Below are positions 42,930-51,574 of a DNA stretch of 64,000 nucleotides, piece by piece. Each line of letters begins with the position of its first letter. The stretch's first letter is position 1. The stretch comes from Streptomyces sp. SLBN-118. GTDB taxonomy: Bacteria > Actinomycetota > Actinomycetes > Streptomycetales > Streptomycetaceae. Both the position numbers and the translations under genes were made by a program. The stretch covers positions 3,038,001 to 3,102,000 of the forward strand of contig NZ_VFNP01000002.1 in NCBI RefSeq assembly GCF_006715635.1, given 5' to 3'. Below the pieces are notes generated by a model. It saw only the letters and a program-made list of their open reading frames with translations. It ran no database searches and was not told the origin of the DNA.

Positions 42930-44087
42930 TTACGGCAGGTTCCTTGCCATCACGATCCGCTGGACCTGATTCGTGCCTTCATAAATCTGGGTGATCTTGG
43001 CGTCGCGCATCATGCGCTCCACGGGGTAGTCACGCGTGTAGCCGTAGCCGCCGAGCAGTTGGACCGCGTCCGTCGTGACCTCCATGGCGACGTCGGAGGC
43101 GAAGCACTTGGCCGCGGCGCCGAAGAAGGTCAGGTCCCCGTCGACACGCTCCGACTTGGCGGCCGCGGAATAGGTGAGCTGGCGGGCGGCCTCAAGCTTC
43201 ATGGCCATGTCGGCGAGCATGAACTGCACGCCCTGGAAGTCCGCGATCGGCTTGCCGAACTGCTTGCGCTCCTGGACGTACCCCTTGGCGTAGTCCAGCG
43301 CGCCCTGGGCGATGCCGAGCGCCTGGGCCGCGATGGTGATGCGGGTGTGGTCCAGGGTCTTCATCGCGGTGGCGAAGCCGGTGCCCTCCTCGCCGATCAT
43401 GCGGTCCGCGGGGATACGGACGTTGTCGAGGTAGACCTCGCGGGTCGGGGAGCCCTTGATGCCGAGCTTCTTCTCCGGGGCGCCGAAGGAGACGCCCTCG
43501 TCGGACTTCTCGACGACGAAGGCCGAGATGCCCTTGGAGCGCTTCTCGGGGTCGGTGACGGCCATCACCGTGTAGTACTCCGAGACACCGGCGTTGGTGA
43601 TCCAGCGCTTCACGCCGTTGAGCACCCAGAAGTCGCCGTCACGGACGGCCTTCGTCTTCATGCCCGCCGCATCCGAGCCGGCGTCCGGCTCGGAGAGGCA
43701 GTACGAGAACATCGCGTCCCCCTGGGCGAGCGGGCCCAGGTACTTCTTCTTCAGGTCCTCGGAGCCGGAGAGGATCACCGGGAGCGAGCCGAGCTTGTTC
43801 ACCGCGGGGATGAGGGAGGAGGAGGCGCAGACGCGCGCGACCTCTTCGATGACTATCACGGTGGCCAGCGCGTCGGCGCCCGCGCCGCCGAACTCCTCGG
43901 GGACGTGGACCGCGTGCAGGTCGGCGGAGACGAGCGCGTCCAGCGCCTCCTGCGGGAAGCGGGCCTCTTCGTCGACCTCGGCCGCGAACGGAGCGATCTT
44001 CGCCTCGGCAAGCGAGCGGATGGCGTCACGGAGCATGTCGTGCTCTTCGGACGGGCGGTACAGGTCGAAATCAGCCGATCCGGCCAC
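42930..44087 (-). CDS. Acyl-CoA dehydrogenase
   Basis: 385 residues from a GTG at 44087. FAD-dependent alpha,beta-desaturation of acyl-CoA. Signatures: YCLSEPDAGSDAAGMKT, FAD-binding loop ITNAGVSEYYTVMA, and QLLGGYGYTRDYPVERMMRD; the catalytic base is the Glu of IYEGTNQVQRIVMARNL near the C-terminus, as in short-chain and branched-chain types. The mycobacterial orthologue in this position is fadE25. The upstream region contains GTTAAGTAAC (44121-44130), a possible operator, and the gene is divergent from ugd. Confidence 0.94.
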   Translation of the reverse strand: MAGSADFDLYRPSEEHDMLRDAIRSLAEAKIAPFAAEVDEEARFPQEALDALVSADLHAVHVPEEFGGAGADALATVIVIEEVARVCASSSLIPAVNKLGSLPVILSGSEDLKKKYLGPLAQGDAMFSYCLSEPDAGSDAAGMKTKAVRDGDFWVLNGVKRWITNAGVSEYYTVMAVTDPEKRSKGISAFVVEKSDEGVSFGAPEKKLGIKGSPTREVYLDNVRIPADRMIGEEGTGFATAMKTLDHTRITIAAQALGIAQGALDYAKGYVQERKQFGKPIADFQGVQFMLADMAMKLEAARQLTYSAAAKSERVDGDLTFFGAAAKCFASDVAMEVTTDAVQLLGGYGYTRDYPVERMMRDAKITQIYEGTNQVQRIVMARNLP

Positions 44088-44120
44088 TGTCTCTCACTCC
44101 CCAGGGAAACGCTAACTACC

Positions 44121-44130
44121 GTTAAGTAAC
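44121..44130. promoter_or_regulatory. Candidate operator GTTAAGTAAC upstream of acyl-CoA dehydrogenase
   Basis: A 4-2-4 inverted repeat in an AT-rich patch 34 nt before the dehydrogenase start, in the 189-nt region shared with divergent ugd. TetR-type fatty-acid regulators often bind such sites, but no regulator gene is adjacent. Confidence 0.35.
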
Positions 44131-44276
44131 TCAATTTTAAAGGGCCTGCCGCGCCCAGGCATACGTGACCTTGGCGACAGCGGAAAGCGCTCCCCCTCGG
44201 CAGGCCCGGGACCCCGGTGCGGGGCGCGGCTATGCTCGGGCAGGCATTCCCAGCCCGCGATTCACTGGAGCACCGC

Positions 44277-45620
44277 ATGGCCCTCAAGATCACCGTGATC
44301 GGCACCGGATATCTCGGCGCCACCCACGCCGCGGCCATGGCTGAACTGGGCTTCGAGGTCCTCGGACTCGATGTCGTGCCCGAGAAGATCGAGATGCTGT
44401 CCGCGGGCCGGGTCCCCATGTACGAGCCCGGGCTGGAAGACCTGCTGGCCAGGCATGTCGCCGGGATCGAGGGATCGAGCGGGCGGCTGCGCTTCACGAC
44501 CTCCTGGGAGGAGATCGGGGAGTTCGGCGACGTCCACTTCGTCTGCGTGAACACCCCGCAGAAGCACGGCGAGTACGCCTGTGACATGTCGTACGTCGAC
44601 CGTGCCTTCGCCTCGCTCGCGCCCCAGCTGAAGCGGCCCGCCCTGGTCGTCGGCAAGTCGACCGTACCGGTCGGCAGCGCGGCCCGGCTGGCGACGCTGC
44701 TCACCGATCTTGCCCCGGTGGGCGCGGACGCCGAGCTGGCATGGAACCCCGAATTCCTGCGGGAGGGTTTCGCCGTACAGGACACGCTGCACCCCGACCG
44801 GATCGTGGTGGGCGTGGAGAGCGAGCGTGCGGAGAAGCTGCTGCGCGAGGTGTACGCGACGCCGGTGGGCGAGGGTTCGCCGTTCGTGGTGACGGACTTC
44901 CCGACCGCCGAGTTGGTGAAGACCTCCGCGAATTCGTTCCTCGCGACGAAGATTTCCTTCATCAACGCGATGGCGGAGGTGTGCGAGGCGGCGGACGGCG
45001 ATGTTGCGAAGCTCGCCGAAGCCATCGGATACGACGAGCGCATCGGCTCCAAGTTCCTGCGCGCGGGCATCGGCTTCGGCGGCGGCTGCCTGCCCAAGGA
45101 CATCCGCGCGTTCATGGCCCGCGCCGGTGAGCTGGGCGCCGACCAGGCGCTGACCTTCCTGCGCGAGGTCGACTCGATCAACATGCGGCGCCGCGGTCAC
45201 ATGGTGGAGCTGGCGCGGGAGGCCGTGGGCGGCGGGTCGTTCCTGGGCAAGCGGGTGGCCGTGCTGGGGGCGACGTTCAAGCCCGACTCGGACGACGTAC
45301 GGGACTCGCCCGCGCTGAATGTCGCCGGGCAGATCCACCTGCAGGGCGGTCAGGTCACGGTGTACGACCCCAAGGGCATGGACAACGCGCGACGGCTGTT
45401 CCCGACCCTCGGGTACGCGGACACGGCGCTGGACACGGTCCGGGGGGCGGACGTGGTACTGCACCTGACCGAGTGGCGCGAGTTCCGCGAGCTGGACCCG
45501 GCGGCGCTGGGCCAGGTCACGTCGAGCCGGATCGTGCTGGACGGGCGGAATGCGCTGGACGCGGTGAAGTGGCGCGAGGCGGGCTGGACGTACCGGGCGA
45601 TGGGCCGCCCGCGGGCGTAG
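44277..45620 (+). CDS. ugd: UDP-glucose 6-dehydrogenase family protein
   Basis: 447 residues from the ATG at 44277 (GGAG 7 nt upstream). Oxidises UDP-glucose (or a related nucleotide sugar) to the uronate with two NAD. Three domains are visible: the Rossmann domain (VIGTGYLGATHAAAMAELG), the central dimer domain with the catalytic Cys in IGFGGGCLPKDIRAF, and the C-terminal domain (VLGATFKPDSDDVRDSPAL). UDP-glucuronate would feed an acidic envelope polymer, which fits the LCP and GT2 genes just upstream. The last 32 bp, including the stop, are duplicated at 45717-45748. Confidence 0.93.
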   Translation: MALKITVIGTGYLGATHAAAMAELGFEVLGLDVVPEKIEMLSAGRVPMYEPGLEDLLARHVAGIEGSSGRLRFTTSWEEIGEFGDVHFVCVNTPQKHGEYACDMSYVDRAFASLAPQLKRPALVVGKSTVPVGSAARLATLLTDLAPVGADAELAWNPEFLREGFAVQDTLHPDRIVVGVESERAEKLLREVYATPVGEGSPFVVTDFPTAELVKTSANSFLATKISFINAMAEVCEAADGDVAKLAEAIGYDERIGSKFLRAGIGFGGGCLPKDIRAFMARAGELGADQALTFLREVDSINMRRRGHMVELAREAVGGGSFLGKRVAVLGATFKPDSDDVRDSPALNVAGQIHLQGGQVTVYDPKGMDNARRLFPTLGYADTALDTVRGADVVLHLTEWREFRELDPAALGQVTSSRIVLDGRNALDAVKWREAGWTYRAMGRPRA

Positions 45621-45748
45621 CGGCAACCACACCGCCGGACGGAGTCCGGCACAGCCGCGCGAAGCCCGTGAGGCGCCCCGGCGCCGAACGGTGCGAGCAC
45701 GGCGTCAAGAATCGGTCGTACCGGGCGATGGGCCGCCCGCCGGCGTAG
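45589..45748. repeat. 32-bp direct repeat pair at the ugd 3' end
   Basis: Copies at 45589-45620 and 45717-45748 match at 31 of 32 positions (mismatch at 45613/45741), 128 bp apart. The first copy is the end of ugd with its TAG; the second lies in the gap before the CGNR gene. Each copy contains GGGCGATGGGCCGCCC, able to form a small hairpin, so this could be a duplicated terminator or the scar of a local duplication. Confidence 0.85.
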
Positions 45749-45782
45749 GCTCGGCCTCGGCGCACAAACCGCGGACGGGCTT

Positions 45783-46301
45783 TCAGCCCTGGGAAGACGC
45801 CCTGCCCCGAGCCCGGTACGTGCGCATCTTGGCGCGGGCGCCGCAGACCGACATCGAGCACCAGCGGCGCCGGCCGCCCGGGCTGCGGTCGTAGTACACC
45901 CACCGGCAGTCCTCCGCCTCGCACGCCTTCAGGCGGGCCCATGTCCCGTCGGCGGCCGCGGCGGCGAGCGCATCGGCGATGCGGGAGACAAGCGCGTCCG
46001 GGTCCGCCGGGCGAAGTGCGGCGGTGCCGTCGTCTGCGACGGTGACGTACAGCGGCGCCTCGGCCAGGAGTTCGTCGAGCGCGGCCGGCGAACGCTCCGG
46101 CCGGTGACCTGCGTGCGCGAGGCAGGCGGCGCGCAGGGCCTCACGCAGCTCGCGCACGGCGGGCACGTCAGGTTCGGCGAGACCGAAGGCGGCGCGGCCG
46201 TCCGCCGTGTCGAGGGAATCGGCGCCGGTCTCGACGTCGAGCGTGTTCACCAGGGCCGCGACGAGCGCGAGGCCTCCGGGCGCGGTTTCCCTCTCATTCA
46301 T
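45783..46301 (-). CDS. CGNR zinc-finger (ABATE-type) putative regulator
   Basis: 172 residues from the ATG at 46301. The N-terminal 110 residues match the ABATE helical ligand-binding region (ALVAALVNTLDVETGADSL, AVRELREALRAACLAHAG). The C-terminal zinc finger is CEAEDCRWVYYDRSPGGRRRW then CSMSVCGARAKMRTYR, that is CxxxxC...CxxxxC, with CGAR where the family name has CGNR. Such proteins are presumed stress-responsive transcription factors. It is divergent from a VOC gene, with the palindrome GTAACCGTTAC between them. Confidence 0.86.
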   Translation of the reverse strand: MNERETAPGGLALVAALVNTLDVETGADSLDTADGRAAFGLAEPDVPAVRELREALRAACLAHAGHRPERSPAALDELLAEAPLYVTVADDGTAALRPADPDALVSRIADALAAAAADGTWARLKACEAEDCRWVYYDRSPGGRRRWCSMSVCGARAKMRTYRARGRASSQG

Positions 46302-46335
46302 GGTTGCGACGTTACCTCCGATGCGGCAGCATGAA

Positions 46336-46346
46336 GTAACCGTTAC
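46336..46346. promoter_or_regulatory. Palindromic operator candidate GTAACCGTTAC
   Basis: Perfect 5-1-5 palindrome in the 88-nt region between the divergent CGNR regulator (starts 46301) and VOC gene (starts 46390); a GTAAC half-site recurs at 46366-46370. Position suggests autoregulation plus control of the VOC gene. Confidence 0.5.
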
Positions 46347-46389
46347 CGGTTGAGCCGTTTCAACAGTAACTCCCACTCGAGGAGGAGCC

Positions 46390-46752
46390 ATGGCCGTCGC
46401 CACCCTTCAGACCGTCGTGCTGGACTGTCCCGACCCCGTCGCACTCGCCCGTTTCTACGCAAGCGTGCTCGGCGGTGAGATCGAGGAGGACGGCGACGGC
46501 TGGGTGTCTCTCGGGGGTGCTGCCGGAACGCCGCTGTCGTTCCAGGTCTCGCCCGGTTTTGTACCGCCGAAGTGGCCCGCGCCGGACGCCTCGCAGCAGT
46601 TCCATCTCGACCTGACAGTGGACGACCTGGACACGGCGGAGAAGGAAGTACTGGCGCTGGGCGCGAAGACGCTGGACGCGGATGACCGGGCGCGGTCGTG
46701 GCGGGTGTACGCCGACCCGGCCGGGCACCCGTTCTGCCTCTGCGCCTGCTGA
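46390..46752 (+). CDS. VOC family protein (glyoxalase/bleomycin-resistance-like)
   Basis: 120 residues from the ATG at 46390, with GAGGAGGAG 2 nt upstream. One vicinal-oxygen-chelate domain: TVVLDCPDPVALARFYASVLG at the start, FHLDLTVDDLDTAEKEVLALG in the middle, and RVYADPAGHPFCLC at the end. The usual metal His/Glu pattern is only partly present (His in FHLD), so it may be a binding or detoxifying protein; the substrate is unknown. Likely target of the divergent CGNR regulator. Confidence 0.87.
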   Translation: MAVATLQTVVLDCPDPVALARFYASVLGGEIEEDGDGWVSLGGAAGTPLSFQVSPGFVPPKWPAPDASQQFHLDLTVDDLDTAEKEVLALGAKTLDADDRARSWRVYADPAGHPFCLCAC

Positions 46753-46789
46753 GAGGGCACGCACACCACAGCACAGCGCGCCTCGCGGC

Positions 46790-47869
46790 TCACCCGTCGT
46801 GCGGTGTCGGCTTCGCCGTCGACGGGGGCCGCCGTGCCTGGATCGCGCGGGAGACGAATTCCGCGTCTCTGAGCACCCTGGACACGTTCGTCCAGGTCAG
46901 GGCCTCGATATCGGCCTGCGGCCAGTCGCGGTCCAGGAGTTCGGCGATCAGACGCGGGAAGCAGGACACGTCCGCCAGGCCGGGCGCGTGCGGGGAGCCC
47001 GTGTCGTAGGCGCCGGTCAGGGCCACGGACTGCGGGCCCGCCGTCTCGCGGACATGGTCCAGGCGGTTCGCCGTCTCGCGGATCGAGGCGCCCGTACAGG
47101 CGACCATGCACACACCGCGGTTGGCGCGCAGCTGGCGCAGCACGTCGTCCGGGATCTGCTCGGGGTGGTGCGAGATGACGACCGGGGCCTTGGCCACCAC
47201 GAGCGCCCGGCGCATCGTTTCCAGCGTGCAGCCGGAGAGGTCGACGAGGACGCCGAGACGGTTCATCTCACGGACGACCTCCTGGCCGAAGGGGGTCAGT
47301 CCGTCGCGCTGTGTCCAGCGGGTGCCCGCGAGCGTGACGCTGCGAACGCCCAGTGCGTGATACGCGCGCAGCGTGGCGAGCGAGTCGCCGAGGGCCGGGC
47401 CCGCCACCGGGCCGAGCAGGGCGGCTATACGGCCGCAGTTGCGTGCGTCGGCCATGTCGCCCGCGCTCAGGGCCAGGCGCAGTCCCTCGGGGCACTCGGC
47501 CACCAGGGCGCGGACCAGGTCGATTTGTTCCAGCGTCGCCGTCACCGCACGGTCCCCCGTGGGCTCGCCGCGCACATGCAGGGACCAGAACTGCGCGCCC
47601 ACCCCGCCGTCCCGCAGCCGCGGTATGTCCGTCTCCAGCAGGCGCTCGCCGTCCTCGATGTCGTACGAGGGGATGTCCCGCAGCGCCAGGCCGAGCCCGC
47701 TGCAGCCGTCGGCTATCGGGTGCGCGGCGAGGAGTTCCCGTGCGCGCTCCAGGCTTCCGGCGGCCGGGTCGGCGGGCTCGGACGGCGGCTCTCTGCGCGG
47801 CGGCGCCACATCGTCGACGCTCCCGACGGCTACGGTCTCGGCCTGGGGGTCGTTCTGCAGATCTGCCAT
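46790..47869 (-). CDS. M19 membrane-dipeptidase homologue lacking zinc ligands (putative pseudoenzyme)
   Basis: 359 residues from the ATG at 47869. It aligns along its length with the neighbour at 48014-49210 (shared [25 protein letters not shown]), so it is an M19 paralogue. The metal and catalytic positions differ: neighbour DGHNDL is DGCSGL here (C56, G58), MGAEGGH is LGPVAGPA, VDLSHV is [14 protein letters not shown] is LTGAYDTG; only SH of VVISHH is kept. I infer that it cannot bind the binuclear zinc and is non-catalytic. The frame is intact with normal codon use, so it is probably under selection. A Pro/Asp-rich N-terminal extension of about 35 residues is extra. Confidence 0.85.
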   Translation of the reverse strand: MADLQNDPQAETVAVGSVDDVAPPRREPPSEPADPAAGSLERARELLAAHPIADGCSGLGLALRDIPSYDIEDGERLLETDIPRLRDGGVGAQFWSLHVRGEPTGDRAVTATLEQIDLVRALVAECPEGLRLALSAGDMADARNCGRIAALLGPVAGPALGDSLATLRAYHALGVRSVTLAGTRWTQRDGLTPFGQEVVREMNRLGVLVDLSGCTLETMRRALVVAKAPVVISHHPEQIPDDVLRQLRANRGVCMVACTGASIRETANRLDHVRETAGPQSVALTGAYDTGSPHAPGLADVSCFPRLIAELLDRDWPQADIEALTWTNVSRVLRDAEFVSRAIQARRPPSTAKPTPHDG

Positions 47870-48013
47870 GGGTGCTCCGAGCGTCGACGGCGGTGCCGTT
47901 GGATCAACCGTGGCACGGGAGCGGCGAGGCTTCACGGCAGGTGGTGCGTTCGGGGGTACGGGACCGGGTGCGGGCGAAACCAGCACCCGCCCCGCACCCC
48001 CGGCCGGCCCGGG

Positions 48014-49210
48014 TCAGCCGTCGAGCTGCTCGATCGTCGCGTTCGAGGGACCGCGCTCCGCCTGGAGGCCGCGGGCGACATCCTCCGCCGCACGCAGGGT
48101 GCGGACCGCGTTCTGCCAGGTCAGCTTTGCGAGGTCCGAGGCGGACCAGCCCCGGCCGAGCAGTTCCGCTATCAGGTTCGGATAGCCGGCGACATCCTCG
48201 AGACCGGCCGGGGTGAAGGCCGTCCCGTCGAAGTCGCCGCCGATGCCGATGTGGTCGACGCCGGCCACCTCGCGCATGTGGTCCAGGTGGTCGGCGACCG
48301 TCGCCACGGTCGCCACCGGACGCGGGCTGGCCGCCTCGAACGCGGCGTGGACCTTCATCGCCTCCGGCGAGGTGTCCAGTGGGTGCAGGCCGTGCGCCTC
48401 CATGTTCTCGTCCGCGGCGCGGGTCCAGTCGACCGCCTCGGGCAGGATGAACTTGGGCACGAACGTGGCCATCGCGACGCCGCCGTTCGCCGGCATCCGC
48501 TCCAGCACGTCGTCCGGGATGTTGCGTACGTGGTCGCAGATCGCCCGGGCCGAGGAGTGCGAGAAGACGACCGGCGCGACCGTGGTGGCGAGCGCGTCGC
48601 GCATGGTGGAGGGGGCGACGTGCGAGAGGTCGACGAGCATGCCGATGCGGTTCATCTCCCGCACGACTTCGTGGCCGAAGGCCGACAGGCCGCCCACGCC
48701 GACCTCGTCGGTCGCCGAGTCCGCCCAGGCGATGTTGTCGTTGTGGGTGAGGGTCATGTAGCGCACGCCCAGTGCGTACAACGCCCGCAGCGTGCCGAGG
48801 GAGTTGTTGATCGAGTGGCCGCCCTCGGCGCCCATGAGGGAGGCGATACGGCCCTCGCCGCGCGCCTTCTCGATGTCGTCCGCGCTCAGCGCGGCGGCGA
48901 GGTCTGCCGGATGCCGTTCGAGCAGCTGGCGCACCCCGTCGATCTGCTCCAGGGTCGCGGTGACCGCGTCGTCGCCGTCCATGTCGCTGCGTACGTACAC
49001 GGACCAGAACTGCGCGCCGACGCCGCCTTTGCGCAGCCGGGGGATGTCGGTGTGCAGCTCGCCGGTCCGGTCACCGGCGATGTCCATGCGGTTCAGGTCG
49101 TAGCGGACGCGCTCGCGCAGCGCCCAGGGCAGGTCGTTGTGGCCGTCGACGACCGGGTGGGACGCGAGCAGCTCGCAGGCCTGGCTGAGGTGGTCCGTGG
49201 GGGATTCCAT
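48014..49210 (-). CDS. Membrane (renal-type) dipeptidase, M19 family
   Basis: 398 residues from the ATG at 49210. Binuclear zinc dipeptidase of the amidohydrolase fold. The metal and catalytic motifs are complete: H24 and D26 in [10 protein letters not shown], Glu in MGAEGGHS, His in [11 protein letters not shown], His in [11 protein letters not shown], Asp in [11 protein letters not shown]. No signal peptide is visible, so it is probably cytosolic; in this family substrates include dipeptides, some D-amino acid dipeptides and beta-lactams. It lies just upstream of the degenerate paralogue (144 nt) and 6 nt downstream of purE, so all may share a transcript. Confidence 0.93.
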   Translation of the reverse strand: MESPTDHLSQACELLASHPVVDGHNDLPWALRERVRYDLNRMDIAGDRTGELHTDIPRLRKGGVGAQFWSVYVRSDMDGDDAVTATLEQIDGVRQLLERHPADLAAALSADDIEKARGEGRIASLMGAEGGHSINNSLGTLRALYALGVRYMTLTHNDNIAWADSATDEVGVGGLSAFGHEVVREMNRIGMLVDLSHVAPSTMRDALATTVAPVVFSHSSARAICDHVRNIPDDVLERMPANGGVAMATFVPKFILPEAVDWTRAADENMEAHGLHPLDTSPEAMKVHAAFEAASPRPVATVATVADHLDHMREVAGVDHIGIGGDFDGTAFTPAGLEDVAGYPNLIAELLGRGWSASDLAKLTWQNAVRTLRAAEDVARGLQAERGPSNATIEQLDG

Positions 49211-49216
49211 TCGCTG

Positions 49217-49738
49217 TTACTTCCCGAAGCCGAAGGAGTCCGCACCTGCGACCTTGGTGCGCAGCCTCTTGCCCTTCTCGGTCGCCTGGTCGTTCAGCTC
49301 CTGCTGGAACTCCCGCATACGGGCGAGGAGTTCATCGTCGTGCGTGGCCAGGATCCGGGCCGCGAGCAGGCCCGCGTTGCGGGCGCCGGCGACCGAGACC
49401 GTGGCGACGGGCACACCCGCGGGCATCTGCACGATCGACAGCAGCGAGTCCATGCCGTCGAGGTACTTCAGCGGTACGGGGACGCCGATCACCGGGAGCG
49501 GGGTGACGGAGGCGAGCATGCCGGGAAGGTGGGCGGCTCCCCCGGCGCCCGCGATGATCGCCTTGAGGCCGCGGTCGGCTGCCCGCTCTCCGTACGCGAT
49601 CATTTCGCGCGGCATCCTGTGCGCGGAGACGACGTCGACCTCGTATGCGATCTCGAACTCGTCCAGGGCCTGCGCGGCGGCCTCCATGACGGGCCAGTCG
49701 GAGTCGGACCCCATGACAATGCCAACGACAGGGCTCAT
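49217..49738 (-). CDS. purE: N5-carboxyaminoimidazole ribonucleotide mutase
   Basis: 173 residues from the ATG at 49738. Converts N5-CAIR to CAIR in purine synthesis. Class I PurE motifs are clear: [24 protein letters not shown] with the catalytic His, and [12 protein letters not shown]. Its start overlaps the purK stop by 4 bp (ATGA), so the two are coupled and made in step. Confidence 0.97.
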   Translation of the reverse strand: MSPVVGIVMGSDSDWPVMEAAAQALDEFEIAYEVDVVSAHRMPREMIAYGERAADRGLKAIIAGAGGAAHLPGMLASVTPLPVIGVPVPLKYLDGMDSLLSIVQMPAGVPVATVSVAGARNAGLLAARILATHDDELLARMREFQQELNDQATEKGKRLRTKVAGADSFGFGK

Positions 49739-50874
49739 TCGATGATCGTTCCTCTGAGATAGCCGGCTGCGTGACGGGCGCGCTCGAGCGCGTCGTCCAG
49801 ATCGTCGCCGTAGGTGTTGACGTGCCCCACCTTGCGGCCGGGCTTGACGTCCTTGCCGTACATGTGGATCTTCAGCTGCGGGTCGCGGGCCATGCAGTGC
49901 AGATACGCCTGGTACATGTCCGGGTAGTCGCCGCCGAGGACGTTGGCCATCACCGTCCACCTGGCCCGCGGGCGCGGGTCGCCCAGCGGCAGGTCGAGCA
50001 CCGCCCGGACATGGTTGGCGAACTGCGAGGTGACCGCGCCGTCCTGGGTCCAGTGGCCGGAGTTGTGCGGGCGCATCGCGAGCTCGTTGACCAGGATGCG
50101 GCCGTCGGTCGTCTCGAACAGCTCGACCGCGAGATGGCCGACGACGCCGAGCGCGGCGGCGACGCGCAGGGCGAGCTCCTGAGCCCGGCCCGCGAGCTCA
50201 GGGTCCAGGCCGGGCGCGGGTGCGATCACCGTGTCGCAGACGCCGTCGACCTGCCGGGACTCGACCACGGGATAGGCGACGGCCTGGCCGTGCGGGGAGC
50301 GGACGATGTTCGCCGCAAGCTCGCGGGTGAAGTCGACCTTCTCCTCGGCGAGGACGGGGACACCCGCCTTGAAGGGGGCCTCGGCGTCGGCCTGCGTACG
50401 CACGAACCAGACGCCCTTGCCGTCGTAGCCGCCGCGCACGGTCTTGAGGATGACGGGGAAGCCGTCGCCCTCCTCCGCGAACGCCGTCACATCGGCGGGG
50501 TCCGTGACGATGCGGTGGCGCGGGCAGGGCGCGCCGAGCTCGTCGAGCTTCGCGCGCATCACGCCCTTGTCCTGCGCGTGCACCAGGGCGCCGGGTCCGG
50601 GACGGACGGGGATGCCGTCCGCCTCCAGGGCCCACAGGTGCTCGATCGGGACATGCTCATGATCGAACGTGAGCACGTCGCACCCCCGCGCGAACTCACG
50701 CAGCGTGTCCAGGTCGCGATAGTCGCCGATGACGACATCGCCGACCACCTGGGCCGCGGAATCCTGCGGGGTGTCACTGAGGAGCTTGAATCTGATGCCG
50801 AGGGGGATGCCCGCCTCGTGGGTCATACGGGCGAGCTGGCCGCCGCCGACCATGCCGACTACCGGGAACGTCAC
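49735..50874 (-). CDS. purK: N5-carboxyaminoimidazole ribonucleotide synthase
   Basis: 379 residues from a GTG at 50874. ATP-grasp enzyme that carboxylates AIR to N5-CAIR using bicarbonate. Visible: [13 protein letters not shown], the central [18 protein letters not shown] nucleotide loop, and [16 protein letters not shown], the metal/phosphate site. It supplies the substrate of PurE downstream; GtrA is divergent (starts 51046). Confidence 0.96.
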   Translation of the reverse strand: MTFPVVGMVGGGQLARMTHEAGIPLGIRFKLLSDTPQDSAAQVVGDVVIGDYRDLDTLREFARGCDVLTFDHEHVPIEHLWALEADGIPVRPGPGALVHAQDKGVMRAKLDELGAPCPRHRIVTDPADVTAFAEEGDGFPVILKTVRGGYDGKGVWFVRTQADAEAPFKAGVPVLAEEKVDFTRELAANIVRSPHGQAVAYPVVESRQVDGVCDTVIAPAPGLDPELAGRAQELALRVAAALGVVGHLAVELFETTDGRILVNELAMRPHNSGHWTQDGAVTSQFANHVRAVLDLPLGDPRPRARWTVMANVLGGDYPDMYQAYLHCMARDPQLKIHMYGKDVKPGRKVGHVNTYGDDLDDALERARHAAGYLRGTIIE

Positions 50875-51045
50875 CCTCCTAGGGTATCCGCCGCCCAGAC
50901 TCTCCCTGCCGCCCGCGGTGCCCGGCCGGGGTCGGCCGTGTCACAGCCTCGCCACATGGTTGTGGACGTCCAGGGGCGGGGGCGAGGGCGGGTGGTTAGC
51001 ATGGCTGCGTTGACGCTGCCGAAACGATGGGGCTGAACTCTCACT

Positions 51046-51555
51046 ATGAGTGAACGAGGCGGTGCGCTGCGCGGGCAGCTCGATCAGCTGTTCCGCGAAG
51101 TCGCCAAGTTCGGAGCGGTGGGCGGTGCGGGGCTGCTCGTCAACCTCGCGGTCTTCAACCTCGTACGTCACACCACCCAGATCCCCGTGGTGCGGGCGTC
51201 GATATTGGCCACCGTCATCGCGATCGCCTTCAACTACGTGGGCTTTCGCTACTTCACCTACCGCGACCGCGACAAGAGCGGGCGCACCAAGGAACTCACG
51301 CTCTTTCTGCTGTTCAGCGTGGTCGGCCTGGTGATCGAGAACGGCATTCTGTACGCGGCGACCTACGGCTTCGGCTGGGACAGCCCGCTGCAGAGCAACG
51401 TGTTCAAGTTCCTCGGCATCGGCATCGCGACGCTGTTCCGCTTCTGGTCCTACCGCACCTGGGTCTTCCGGGCGCTGCCCGCGCGCGAAGCCGTGCACAC
51501 GGCGGAATCGTTCCTGGGGCCGCGGCGGCCTGAGCCGGACCGCGTCGGGCGCTGA
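51046..51555 (+). CDS. GtrA family membrane protein
   Basis: 169 residues from the ATG at 51046. Four membrane helices: FGAVGGAGLLVNLAVFNLV, VRASILATVIAIAFNYVGF, LTLFLLFSVVGLVIENGILY and the one around FKFLGIGIATLFRFWSYR, with the family motif NYVGFRYFTYR. GtrA proteins are thought to help flip polyprenyl-linked sugars, such as an arabinosyl or glucosyl carrier. A GtrA gene beside purE-purK is also found in mycobacteria. Convergent with the histidine kinase gene. Confidence 0.92.
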   Translation: MSERGGALRGQLDQLFREVAKFGAVGGAGLLVNLAVFNLVRHTTQIPVVRASILATVIAIAFNYVGFRYFTYRDRDKSGRTKELTLFLLFSVVGLVIENGILYAATYGFGWDSPLQSNVFKFLGIGIATLFRFWSYRTWVFRALPAREAVHTAESFLGPRRPEPDRVGR

Positions 51556-51574
51556 CCCCCCTGCGCCGTCCGCT

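Noticed and set aside
45589..45748. Attachment sites of an integrated element
   Set aside because: Only 96 bp lie between the copies, with no integrase or tRNA, so an inserted element is not present now.
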